Shown: positions 25,733-34,373 of the stretch, in pieces
Layout: every line of letters begins with the position of its first letter
Position numbering within the stretch: position 1 is the stretch's first letter
Source of the DNA: Candidatus Palauibacter rhopaloidicola
GTDB lineage: Bacteria; Gemmatimonadota; Gemmatimonadetes; Palauibacterales; Palauibacteraceae
DNA length: 37,930 bases
Direction of reading: 5' to 3'
Assembly: GCA_026914155.1 (NCBI GenBank)
Contig: JAPPGH010000016.1
Coordinates: forward strand, 1-37,930
Position numbers and translations under genes: made by a program
Notes under the pieces: generated by a model
The model's database searches: none
What the model was told of the DNA's origin: nothing
What the model saw: only the letters and a program-made list of their open reading frames with translations

Positions 25733-26893
25733 ATGCGCCCCGCGGCGGTCGTGGCGCTCATCGTCGTCTCGCACACGACGATCGATGCGTATACCGCGTT
25801 CCTGCCGCCGCTGCTGCCGCGGATCATGGACAACCTCGGTCTCTCGATCACGCTGGCCGCGACGCTGTCGACCGTGCTCTCCATCTCGACCGCGCTCCCG
25901 CAACCGGCCTTCGGCTACCTCGCCGACCGGTTCGGGAGGCGCGCCTTCCTCGCCGCCGGGCCGATCGTGGGGGGTGTGTTCATATCGCTGCTGGGGATGG
26001 CGCCCAGCTACTTCGTCCTCCTCCTCCTCCTCACCGTGGGGGGCCTGGGATCGGCCGCCTTTCACCCACCGGGGGCGTCGCTCGTCGCGCGCGCCGGGGA
26101 CGGCCGGGGAAGCGGAGTGCGCATGTCCGTCTTCTCCTTCGGGGGGGCGGTGGGCTTCGCCCTGGGGCCGATCAGCGCCGTCGCCATCGTGGGCTGGTTG
26201 GGCCTCGCCGGTCTGTGGGTCGCGATGATTCCGGGAGTCCTGCTCGGGACCGCCCTCTGGTTCGGTGCGAAGGGTCGGACCCGGGTGGGGACGGGGACTC
26301 CGCCGCCTCCCCCAATGGAGGTGCTCCGCAAACTCAAGGGGCCGCTCGGTCTCGTGTTCGGGATCTCCGTCGTCGGATCCTTCGCGCAGAAGGCGGTCCT
26401 CACCTTCATCCCGATCATCGCCCACCGCGCGGGCGAGAGCGAGACGGCGGGCGCCGTAGTGCTGAGCATTTACCTGGGCGCCCAGGGCCTGGGGACGCTC
26501 GCCTCCGGCTTCCTCACCGACCGGCTCAACCGGCAGCACCTCCTGGCTGCGATCAGCGTGCTCGCCGTGCCCACGCACATCCTCGCGTTCACGCTGGCGC
26601 CGGCGAGCCCCGCCGCGATCGTGATGGCCGTGTGCGCGGGCTTCCTGAACATGGCGCTGCTGCCTCCGATCGTCGTCGTGGCGCAGGAGATCCTGCCCTC
26701 GGGGACGGCCGTGAGTTCGGGCATCGTCATGGGGCTGGCGTGGGCGGTGGGGACGCTGGCGATTCCCGTCGTGGGCGGGTTCGCGGACGCGTTCGGGCCC
26801 GTCGCCGCGACCGCGTGGTCGATGCCGCTTCTGCTGCTCGGCGCGCTCTTCGCCATGCAGCCGTCGCTTCGTCCCTACCGTAGAGCCCAATGA
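25733..26893 (+). CDS. MFS transporter, fosmidomycin-resistance (Fsr)-like
   Basis: This 386-residue protein has about 12 hydrophobic segments, the MFS loop motif GYLADRFGRRAF after TM2 and the Fsr-like GSAAFHPPGASLV block after TM4. A proline-rich cytoplasmic loop (GTGTPPPPP) separates the two halves. Fsr-type members export small drugs or organic acids by proton antiport; the substrate here is unknown. No strong ribosome site precedes the ATG, but TM1 starts right after it. The stop overlaps the start of the next amidohydrolase gene (ATGA at 26890-26893), so the two form an operon. Confidence 0.82.
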   Translation: MRPAAVVALIVVSHTTIDAYTAFLPPLLPRIMDNLGLSITLAATLSTVLSISTALPQPAFGYLADRFGRRAFLAAGPIVGGVFISLLGMAPSYFVLLLLLTVGGLGSAAFHPPGASLVARAGDGRGSGVRMSVFSFGGAVGFALGPISAVAIVGWLGLAGLWVAMIPGVLLGTALWFGAKGRTRVGTGTPPPPPMEVLRKLKGPLGLVFGISVVGSFAQKAVLTFIPIIAHRAGESETAGAVVLSIYLGAQGLGTLASGFLTDRLNRQHLLAAISVLAVPTHILAFTLAPASPAAIVMAVCAGFLNMALLPPIVVVAQEILPSGTAVSSGIVMGLAWAVGTLAIPVVGGFADAFGPVAATAWSMPLLLLGALFAMQPSLRPYRRAQ

Positions 26894-28650
26894 TGACCCG
26901 ATCGAGCCCATCCGTCGTGGTGTTGGCGGGCATCGTTCTTGCCGCGTGCGGAAAGTCGCCGTCGGCCGACCCGGCCGACCTGATCCTCGTGGACGGACGC
27001 GTGATCACGCTCGACGCGGAGAGCCGGGTCGCCGAAGCCGTCGCGGTTCGGGGCGAGCGTGTCGTGGCTGTCGGTTCGACGGCGGAGATCGAGGCGCTCG
27101 CGGGCCCGGAGACCCACCGCATCGACCTCGCCGGGCGCGCGATGACGCCGGGGCTCATGGACGCGCACGTCCACTTCGCGAACGGCGGCGCGAACCGCCT
27201 GTACCGCCTCGACCTCAGCTATCCGAACGTGGAGAACATCGCGGACGTGCAAGGCATGGTCGCGGAGCGGGCCGGGCGCCTGTTCGAGGGCGAATGGGTG
27301 CGCGGCGGCGGTTGGGACGAGGGGAAGCTCGAGGAGTTGCGCTACATCTACGCCTCCGACCTCGACGCCGTCGCCGCGGGGCAGCCCGTGTGGCTGGCGC
27401 ACACCATGGGCCACTACGGCGTGGCCAACTCCCTTGCCCTCGACATGGCCGGCATCACGGCGGACACCCCCGATCCGCCGGGCGGCACGATCGACCGCGA
27501 TGCCGCCGGGCAGCCGACCGGCGTCCTGAAGGAATCCGCCATGGGGCTCGTGACCCGGCTCATCCCGCCGCTCGGACCCGGGGAGCAGCGCGAAGGGATC
27601 CGCGCGCTCGCCGACGCCTTCAACGCCGAGTGCATGACGGGCGGCAAGGAGCCGGGAATCGGCCGCCGCGGGTGGGAGGCCTACCGCGATGTGCTGGCCG
27701 ATGGCGACCTCACGGTCCGCATCTTCGTCCTGTGGTCCGGCCGCGACGGGACGCTGGACGAGGTCCGCGCCTACGCCGACAGCCTCGCGACCTTCACGCG
27801 GCCCTATGAGTCGACGGGGGATGACCACCTCATCCCCGGCGGCGTCAAGCTGTACAGCGACGGCAGCGGCGGCGCCCGCACCGCGTGGCTGTACCAGGAC
27901 TGGAACCGGGACCGCACGGAGACCGACACGGGCAACCGCGGCTATCCGACGATGGACCCCGACGAACTGCGCCGCCGCTTCCGGGCCTATCACGACGCCG
28001 GGCTCCACGTCTCGATCCACTCCATCGGCGACCGCGCGATCGACTGGACCGTCGACGGCTTCATCGAGGCGCTCGAGGCCACCCCCACCCGCGGACTCCG
28101 GCACGGGATCATCCACTCGAACATCCCCACGGACCGGGCCCTCGACGCGATGGCCGAACTCCAGCGGGAATGGCAGGCCGGCTATCCGGAGCCGTCCCCC
28201 ACCTTCACGTGGTGGATCGGCGACACCTACGCCGGGAACTTCGGGGCCGAGCGAACCCTGCGGCTGAACCCGTTCCGCTCCTATCGGGACCGGGGCATGA
28301 TTTGGGCGAGCGGCTCCGACTTCTTCGTCACCCCCTACCCGGCGCGCTACGGCGTGTGGGCCTCCGTCGCCCGCCAGCCGCTGCTCGGCGTCTACGGGAG
28401 CGACCCGTACGGCGTCGCCGAATCCGTCGACGTCGAGACGGCGCTGCGCTCGTTCACGACCTGGGCCGCGCACCAGATGTTCCTCGAGGAGAAGGTCGGG
28501 ACGATCGAACCCGGCAAGTACGCGGACCTTGCGGTCTGGGACCGCGACCCGCTCACCGTCCCGACGATCGAACTGCGCGACATGTCGTGCGAGATGACCG
28601 TCTTCAACGGCGAAGTCGTCTTCGACCGCGCCGCCCTCCGCGCACCGTGA
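26890..28650 (+). CDS. YtcJ-like amidohydrolase lipoprotein
   Basis: This 586-residue protein starts with a signal ending in the lipobox VLAAC. It belongs to the amidohydrolase 3 (YtcJ) family: DLILVDGRVITLD at the start, the metal motif DAHVHF near residue 92, VKLYSDGSGGARTAWL, HSIGDRAIDWTVD and the C-terminal GTIEPGKYADLAVWDRDPL. Family members hydrolyse N-formyl, cyclic amide or related bonds. The lipobox suggests a periplasmic site. It is translationally coupled to the MFS gene, suggesting that the transporter moves its substrate or product. Confidence 0.87.
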   Translation: MMTRSSPSVVVLAGIVLAACGKSPSADPADLILVDGRVITLDAESRVAEAVAVRGERVVAVGSTAEIEALAGPETHRIDLAGRAMTPGLMDAHVHFANGGANRLYRLDLSYPNVENIADVQGMVAERAGRLFEGEWVRGGGWDEGKLEELRYIYASDLDAVAAGQPVWLAHTMGHYGVANSLALDMAGITADTPDPPGGTIDRDAAGQPTGVLKESAMGLVTRLIPPLGPGEQREGIRALADAFNAECMTGGKEPGIGRRGWEAYRDVLADGDLTVRIFVLWSGRDGTLDEVRAYADSLATFTRPYESTGDDHLIPGGVKLYSDGSGGARTAWLYQDWNRDRTETDTGNRGYPTMDPDELRRRFRAYHDAGLHVSIHSIGDRAIDWTVDGFIEALEATPTRGLRHGIIHSNIPTDRALDAMAELQREWQAGYPEPSPTFTWWIGDTYAGNFGAERTLRLNPFRSYRDRGMIWASGSDFFVTPYPARYGVWASVARQPLLGVYGSDPYGVAESVDVETALRSFTTWAAHQMFLEEKVGTIEPGKYADLAVWDRDPLTVPTIELRDMSCEMTVFNGEVVFDRAALRAP

Positions 28651-28700
28651 CGCGCGCTCCAGGCGGTGCGGCGGCGGTCCCGCCGTGGAAAGGACAGCGA

Positions 28701-29234
28701 ATGCGACCTCGACCACTCGCGATGGAAAGCCCCATCCCGGAGGGTTGGCGGCCGGACCTCCATGCGACCCTCCTCTTCATCGTGCGGGGAGGTGAAATCC
28801 TCCTCATCCACAAGAAGCGCGGGCTGGGCGCCGGCAAGCTGAACGGGGCCGGGGGCAAGGTCGACCCCGGCGAGAGCACGCTGGAGGCGGCGATGCGGGA
28901 GTTTCAGGAGGAGCTGCGCGCGCGGCCCGTGGCGCCCCGGAAGGTCGGCGAGGTGGCGTTCGAGGTGCTGAGCGGCATGTCGATCCTGATCCACGTGTTC
29001 CGGGCGGACGCCCTTGAAGGGGATCCGGTCGAGACGGACGAGGCGACCCCCCTGTGGACGCCCGTCGACGACATCCCGTACGACCGGATGTGGGAGGACG
29101 ACCGCCACTGGCTGCCGTACGTCATCGAGGACCGCCCGTTCGAGGCCTACGCGCGCTTCGAAGGCGACGACATGGTCCACTGCCGCGTGGTCCTCTTCTC
29201 CGACCCCGAGCGCCTGCCCTGGGAGTCGCGCTGA
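28701..29234 (+). CDS. Nudix hydrolase, MTH1/8-oxo-dGTP diphosphatase-like
   Basis: The protein has 177 residues from the ATG at 28701, which has AAAGGA 6 bases upstream. The Nudix box is complete at about residues 51-73: GGKVDPGESTLEAAMREFQE followed by EL. LIHKKRGLGAGKLNGAGGK before it and the C-terminal W-E-D-D-R-H-W block resemble MTH1-type enzymes that remove oxidised nucleoside triphosphates. It acts in the cytoplasm. It lies 50 bases after the amidohydrolase and 46 bases before the next gene on the same strand. Confidence 0.88.
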   Translation: MRPRPLAMESPIPEGWRPDLHATLLFIVRGGEILLIHKKRGLGAGKLNGAGGKVDPGESTLEAAMREFQEELRARPVAPRKVGEVAFEVLSGMSILIHVFRADALEGDPVETDEATPLWTPVDDIPYDRMWEDDRHWLPYVIEDRPFEAYARFEGDDMVHCRVVLFSDPERLPWESR

Positions 29235-29280
29235 AGCACGCGCTGTGACCCCGCGGCGGGGTACCGAGTCTTCACGGGAG

Positions 29281-31164
29281 ATGAATCCGACCCCGACTGT
29301 TTCGCGTCGCCCGGCCGTTGGCGCGCTCGCCGCGCTCGCGCTGGCGGGATTGGCTCTGCCTCGGAGCGCCGTGGCGCAGCAGCCGGTAGAGATCGCGGGA
29401 CGCCTCCTGGACGCCGGCACCGGAGCCCCCATCTCGACGGCGCTCATCGCCATCCCCGCGCTGGACATCTCGACGCTCACCAACACGGACGGAGCGTTCC
29501 ATCTGGTCGTCCCCGCCGGCTTGCACACGTTCGAGATCCGGCACATCGGCTACGGTACGCGGACGACCGAGGTCGAGGCGCCCGACGGCACCCTGTCGTT
29601 GGAGATCCGCGTCGAACCGGCCGCGATCGAAGTCGCCCCGCTCGAGGTCAACATCGAGTGGAGGCCGTCGTACCTGGAGCAGGTCGGGTTCTACGAGCGC
29701 CGGGCGCATGGCCGCGGCAGATTCTATGATCCCGAGGACATCCGCCGTGGGGGTGACCCGCTGATCGTCGGCTGGCGAAACATGAGCGAGCGCATCTTCG
29801 CCATGAACCGGGCCCAGTTGCAGCAGGAGTTGTTCAGAACCTCCGGCGGCGGGGCGTTGTGCGAGGGCCCGCAGATCATCATCGATGGCCGCCGGGACCG
29901 CGTCGGCCTCATGACCGGCCTCGCCCATCACCGATTGGGAGGCGTCGAGGTCCACGGCGAGCCGCACAAGGTGCCGGGCCTCGAGCCTCTGATACGCGCG
30001 GCGGGCGAGAATCCGTTCTGCCCCACGGTCATCGTCTGGACGCGACAATGGCTCACCGCGGCCGAGCTTGAAGAGCGGCGGATCGTTCTCTGCGAGCCCG
30101 GCCCCACGACGGAACGGGCTCCGCTCGTGGTCGAAGGGACGGTCACCGATGCGCTGACCGGCATTCTCCTGCCCCGCGCGACCGTGACGGCCTGGATCAC
30201 GGAACCGGCCGGCCAGCGGCGCGAGAAGGAGACGACCGCCGACGACAATGGCCGCTTCCGGTTCTGCGACCTCGATCCGCGGATGGACGTGAGCATCTGG
30301 GCCAGGTTCGCCGGCCTCAGCGGCGAACTGGCGCCGGTGGCGGGCGAGACCGCCTCCGTGACGGCCGATACGGTCCCCGTGACGCGGGATCTGGTGGTCC
30401 CCATCGCTCGTCACGGTCACGTCGCCGGCCGCGTCTTCGATCTCCAGCGAAGCGAACCCGTGCCGGGGGCCGAGATCAGGCTTGCGGCGGCCGAGGCCGC
30501 GCCGGCCCCCGGCGACCGTGCCCCGCCCGCGGAGGCCGGGTATCCGACGACGAGCGACGAGCACGGCCTCTTCGCGATCCCGGACCTGGTCCCCGGGGAC
30601 TACCGGCTCGTCGTATCCCACCCCGACGCCGGTGTCGCCGCGGACACGATCCCGGTCCACTCCGGTTCGACGGTGGATGTCCGCGTCGAACTCGACCCCG
30701 CGCCACCTCCCGCGCCCGACTCCGTCTCGCCCGCGGCGGGGCGGCGGATCGTGGCCGAGCGGCGGCATCCGCGTCTTACGGAGGTCGGTTTCTACGAGCG
30801 CAGGCGGGAGAGCGCGACGCGCGGCCGCGGACACTTCTTCACACCGGAGCGGATTCGGGCCCTCGCGCCGACCCGCCTCACCGACCTCCTCACCGAGGTG
30901 GACGGCCTGCGCGAACTCTGCCCGCGACAGACCTGCCGCCCCGTCTCGCGAAGGGCGCGGAGATGCTCCCACATGTCCGTCTACCTGAACGGAGCCCTGG
31001 TCATGGATGGCCGCGCCTGGGACTTCGAGCGGGGGGGCGTGGACGACCTGGCGGCTCCGCACGAGGTCGCCGCCATCGAAGTCTACCTCCGGTCCGTCTC
31101 CCTGCCCGACGAGTTCACCGCTCCAGCCGACCGCTGCGGCGCGATCGTCATCTGGAGCGGATAG
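29281..31164 (+). CDS. Exported protein with three carboxypeptidase-regulatory domains and two barrel-less plug-like repeats
   Basis: The protein has 627 residues. A signal peptide ends near ALPRSAVAQ (residue 33). Carboxypeptidase-regulatory beta-sandwiches lie at about 34-112, 283-375 and 380-470. Two related segments (about 128-270 and 495-627) begin with GFYERR, continue with R-G-R/H-F-Y/F and D/E-P/R-E, and end in IVWTR or IVIWSG. Both carry the pattern of TonB-receptor plug domains: a short IIIDGRR or VYLNGAL strand, then VEVHGEP or IEVYLRS. No beta-barrel follows, so it is not a TonB receptor itself. It is probably a periplasmic or surface binding protein, but its function is unknown. 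The ribosome site is weak (GGGAG next to the ATG); the start was chosen for the signal peptide. Confidence 0.75.
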   Translation: MNPTPTVSRRPAVGALAALALAGLALPRSAVAQQPVEIAGRLLDAGTGAPISTALIAIPALDISTLTNTDGAFHLVVPAGLHTFEIRHIGYGTRTTEVEAPDGTLSLEIRVEPAAIEVAPLEVNIEWRPSYLEQVGFYERRAHGRGRFYDPEDIRRGGDPLIVGWRNMSERIFAMNRAQLQQELFRTSGGGALCEGPQIIIDGRRDRVGLMTGLAHHRLGGVEVHGEPHKVPGLEPLIRAAGENPFCPTVIVWTRQWLTAAELEERRIVLCEPGPTTERAPLVVEGTVTDALTGILLPRATVTAWITEPAGQRREKETTADDNGRFRFCDLDPRMDVSIWARFAGLSGELAPVAGETASVTADTVPVTRDLVVPIARHGHVAGRVFDLQRSEPVPGAEIRLAAAEAAPAPGDRAPPAEAGYPTTSDEHGLFAIPDLVPGDYRLVVSHPDAGVAADTIPVHSGSTVDVRVELDPAPPPAPDSVSPAAGRRIVAERRHPRLTEVGFYERRRESATRGRGHFFTPERIRALAPTRLTDLLTEVDGLRELCPRQTCRPVSRRARRCSHMSVYLNGALVMDGRAWDFERGGVDDLAAPHEVAAIEVYLRSVSLPDEFTAPADRCGAIVIWSG

Positions 31165-31186
31165 CGGTCCTTCAAACGTCGACTAT

Positions 31187-32026
31187 CTATCTGGCGGCGG
31201 CCTGGGCTCTCAGGGCTGCGACGCGCTCGTCGGTGGGGGGGTGGGTGGTGAAGAGGGAGGTGAGACTGCGGCGGCGTCCGGCGAAGGGGTTGACGATCGC
31301 GAGGGAGGCGCCGGCCGGGTTCACGTCCATCGGGATGCGGCGGGCGCCGGACTCCAGGCGCTTCAGCGCGCCGGCCAGACCCATGGGGTCGCCCGTGATC
31401 TCGCCCCCGGTGCGGTCGGCCTGAAACTCGTTGCGGCGGCTGATCGCCATCTGGATGATGACGGCGGCCAGCGGGGCGACGATGGCCATGACCAGCATGC
31501 CGAGGGGGTTGTCGCCGTCGTCGCGGCCCCCGCCGAAGATGAAGCCCCAGCGAGCGATCGAGGCGATCATGGCGATGGCGCCCGCCATCGTCGCCGCCAC
31601 CGTGCCGACGAGCATGTGCCGGTGCTTGATGTGGGCGAGTTCGTGCGCAATCACGCCGTCCAGTTCCCGGGGCGGGAGCGCCCGCAGGATTCCCTGAGTG
31701 AAGCAGACCACGGCGTGCTCCGGGTTGCGGCCCGTCGCGAACGCGTTCGGCTGCGGCTGCGGCGAGACAGCGACGACCGGCGCCGGCAGGCCCGCCCGCT
31801 TTCGTAGCCGCTCCACCCGGTCGTAGAGGTCCGGCGCCTGCGACCGGTCGACGATCTGCGCCCGGTACATGCGCAGGACCACGCGGTCGCTGAACCAGTA
31901 CATCCCGAAGTTCATGACCCCCGACAGCACCAGGAACAGGACCGCGCCCTGCTGCCCGAACAGCATCTGCCCGGCGAACACCAGGAGAACCGTCAGGCCC
32001 AGCATGAGGCCAAAAACTCTGAACAT
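31187..32026 (-). CDS. htpX: HtpX-family M48 membrane zinc metalloprotease
   Basis: The protein has 279 residues from the ATG at 32026; AGAGG lies 8-9 bases upstream, and a GTG at 32035 would overlap that site. Two N-terminal transmembrane segments (about 5-22 and 27-45) precede the zinc motif HELAH (128-132). Two more hydrophobic segments follow, with a third ligand in RRNEFQAD. The end HPPTDERVAALRAQAA is typical. HtpX degrades misfolded membrane proteins from the cytoplasmic side. It converges on the plug-repeat gene with a 22-base gap. Confidence 0.92.
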   Translation of the reverse strand: MFRVFGLMLGLTVLLVFAGQMLFGQQGAVLFLVLSGVMNFGMYWFSDRVVLRMYRAQIVDRSQAPDLYDRVERLRKRAGLPAPVVAVSPQPQPNAFATGRNPEHAVVCFTQGILRALPPRELDGVIAHELAHIKHRHMLVGTVAATMAGAIAMIASIARWGFIFGGGRDDGDNPLGMLVMAIVAPLAAVIIQMAISRRNEFQADRTGGEITGDPMGLAGALKRLESGARRIPMDVNPAGASLAIVNPFAGRRRSLTSLFTTHPPTDERVAALRAQAAAR

Positions 32027-32123
32027 CCGCGACACCTCTCTATCTCACGTTCCGGAGTGACTCATCCGTCGCTCGCGGTACTGCTATGCTACACCCCAGG
32101 CGGCAAGTGGGTCACGCTGTGGG

Positions 32124-32795
32124 TCACGCGGCCGCCGCGAGCAAGTCGCAGAAGATGAAACCGTCGCGTTCCACGACCTCGCCGCGCGCGACCGGGATCG
32201 GCCGCGGCAGGATCGGCCCGTCCCAAACGAACGTATGGAACTCTCCGTTCTCCCCGCACGGATCCACGCACTCCGGGAGATCGGCGACGAAAGATGCGTC
32301 GAAGGCGCGGCCCGCGAAGGAGGCGTCCAGCACCGCCGGGTTGATGCACACCGCGACGGCCTCGAACCCATCCCGGATGAAGGAACGCGCGAGCGCGGCG
32401 GTGGGTTGCTTCCAGATGGGGAAGAGACATTCCATCCCGGCGTCGGCGAGCTGCCGTTCGCGATACTCGCGGAGATCCTCCAGGAAGATGTCCCCGAAGG
32501 CCACGCGGCGGATCCCCTCCTCGTAGAGGCGGTCGAACGCTTCGCCCATGGCGCGTTCGTAGATCTCGTTGGAGGACTGCGGAGGGACGACGACCTCCAC
32601 CAGCGGGATGCCGATGGCCGCCGCCTGGTCCCTCACCAGCGCCCGCCGCACGCCGTGCATGCTCACCCGGTCGTATGCGTCGGTCACCGTTGTGATCAGC
32701 GTCTCGACCCGATAGGTGCCGGACTGCTGGAGCGCGTGCAGGGCGAGGGCGCTGTCCTTGCCGCCGCTGAAGCACATCGCGATGCGTTCCCTCAC
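32124..32795 (-). CDS. DPH6/diphthine-ammonia ligase-like PP-loop ATPase
   Basis: This 223-residue protein has the PP-loop SGGKDSALAL at 10-19 and the family block ECVDPCGENGEFHTFVWDGP near the C-terminus. The eukaryotic and archaeal family member DPH6 amidates diphthine on EF2. Bacteria lack diphthamide, so the bacterial enzyme must amidate or adenylate something else, which is unknown. An internal ATG at 32777 is an alternative start. It lies 19 bases downstream of the metal-binding-like gene at 32815 and may share its transcript. Confidence 0.8.
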   Translation of the reverse strand: MRERIAMCFSGGKDSALALHALQQSGTYRVETLITTVTDAYDRVSMHGVRRALVRDQAAAIGIPLVEVVVPPQSSNEIYERAMGEAFDRLYEEGIRRVAFGDIFLEDLREYRERQLADAGMECLFPIWKQPTAALARSFIRDGFEAVAVCINPAVLDASFAGRAFDASFVADLPECVDPCGENGEFHTFVWDGPILPRPIPVARGEVVERDGFIFCDLLAAAA

Positions 32796-32814
32796 CCGAC
32801 GCTTACTCCAGCGG

Positions 32815-34326
32815 TCACTCCAGGACCGTCGCCCGGAACGCCCCGGTCAGGACGCGGCCCTCGCGTTTCACCTGAACCCAGACCGTGTACTCGCCCGGCT
32901 GCGGAAACGCGAACGGAAACTCGACGACGCCGGTGGGAGAGTCCGTCCCAGCGTCTGCCATCGGCGATGCGGTGGGCGCGAGCACCGAGAGCGACCCCAT
33001 CGAAATGGTGCCCGCGGGGTGCAGGTGGACGAACACGGCGCCGTCGTCCCGCGTGAGCGCGGCGTGGCTGAGCATCCCCATGTAGGGCTCCAGTTCGGCC
33101 GGCTTCTCGTCGGGATCCCAGAGCCTGAATGAGAGGACCGTCTCCTCGTCGACGCGAAGTTCCTGGTCCCCCTGCCATTCGAGGATCGAACCGTCGTCCA
33201 GCCGTGTCTCCGAGCCCGGCCCCGAGAGGGCGACCGGAACGCCCGTCCATGCCGAGTCGTCCGGGTCGCGCGACAAGCTCGTCGGCGCCCCTGGCCGCAA
33301 GTCCTGCGCTTCCACTACGTCCCCCTCCGAAACCGCGAGCGCCGACGCGTCAACGGTGATCGTGTCGACGACCGTCTGCGCGAAGCCGGACTCCTGGACG
33401 ATGTCGCCGTAGATCCGGTACTCGCCCGGCGGCAGATCCGGCCACGGGACGCGGAAGGTGGATGAGTCCACGGGGACGGGGTGCACGTGCGCGAACGCGT
33501 CCATGCCCGGCGCACCGACCACGAACAGGTGCATCAGCTTGCCGTGGTCCGGCACGAGCGGGCTCCAGTTCCGGCCCCCCCAGGCGGGATCCGTGATCGC
33601 GATCTCCAGCGCGGCCGTCCCGCCGTCGCGCACGATCGCGCCCTCCACCTCGAGGCGTTCGAAGATCCCGCTGCGCACGTCCCGGTCGACCGCCTCCCAC
33701 CACGCGTTCCCCAGGTAGAGGAGGCCCGCCATCCCCGCGGCAGTCAGGGCCATGGCGATCCGGGCGCGACGCCGCTGCCGGGAGCCCGCCGTCTCCCCCG
33801 CCGGCATCTGGCTCTCGCGCACCGCGGCCCCCGTGATTGAGACGACGCCGGCGACGAGAAGAAGCCCCAGCGCGGCGAGGCTCCACCCGAGCCCCGGCGG
33901 GAGGTCGCGCACGCCGAGCATGACGGACGTCACCGGCACCGAGACCTCACCGCTCCCGCGGCTTCCCTCCACCGCGACCTCGACCCGGTACGCGCCCACC
34001 GTCATGAGCCACAGTTCGGCGGCGTACAGTTCGGGATCGCCCGCCACGGGCACGGCCTCGTCGGGCGGCGGCGCTCCGCCTTCCGGGGCCGCGTCCCAGC
34101 GAACGGGGCGCACGGTCACGCGATCCGCCCCGCCACCCGCAACGCGGACGGAGATCTCCGCCAGCCCCGGGATGACCTCGGGGGGGCGGATGACGACGGA
34201 AACGGGGTAGGGACCCGCCTCGCCGGAGAAGAACACGTTGTTGCTCCCGACATGCCCCGTCGCCACGACGTAGAGCCCGACCACGAACGCCGCCGCGCGG
34301 GTCAGCCGGGAGGCCCGGCTGCGCAT
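32815..34326 (-). CDS. Membrane-anchored beta-sandwich protein with two His-rich (H-x-HP) metal-binding-like motifs
   Basis: The protein has 503 residues from the ATG at 34326. It has an N-terminal TM segment (about 10-25), a periplasmic beta domain (30-135), two TM segments (about 148-168 and 190-206), then a large extracytoplasmic region. That region has two motif clusters: GKLMHLFVV with FAHVHPVPV, and MGMLSHAAL with VFVHLHPAGTISM. Such M-H...H-x-HP clusters occur in YtkA/FixH- and copper-related domains, so copper binding is plausible but unproven. It follows the His-rich membrane protein at 34374 by 47 bases on the same strand, and the two probably work together. Confidence 0.6.
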   Translation of the reverse strand: MRSRASRLTRAAAFVVGLYVVATGHVGSNNVFFSGEAGPYPVSVVIRPPEVIPGLAEISVRVAGGGADRVTVRPVRWDAAPEGGAPPPDEAVPVAGDPELYAAELWLMTVGAYRVEVAVEGSRGSGEVSVPVTSVMLGVRDLPPGLGWSLAALGLLLVAGVVSITGAAVRESQMPAGETAGSRQRRRARIAMALTAAGMAGLLYLGNAWWEAVDRDVRSGIFERLEVEGAIVRDGGTAALEIAITDPAWGGRNWSPLVPDHGKLMHLFVVGAPGMDAFAHVHPVPVDSSTFRVPWPDLPPGEYRIYGDIVQESGFAQTVVDTITVDASALAVSEGDVVEAQDLRPGAPTSLSRDPDDSAWTGVPVALSGPGSETRLDDGSILEWQGDQELRVDEETVLSFRLWDPDEKPAELEPYMGMLSHAALTRDDGAVFVHLHPAGTISMGSLSVLAPTASPMADAGTDSPTGVVEFPFAFPQPGEYTVWVQVKREGRVLTGAFRATVLE

Positions 34327-34373
34327 GAGCGGGACGGCCCCGCCGCGCGTCGGTCGGACGGCCCGGCCGCGTC

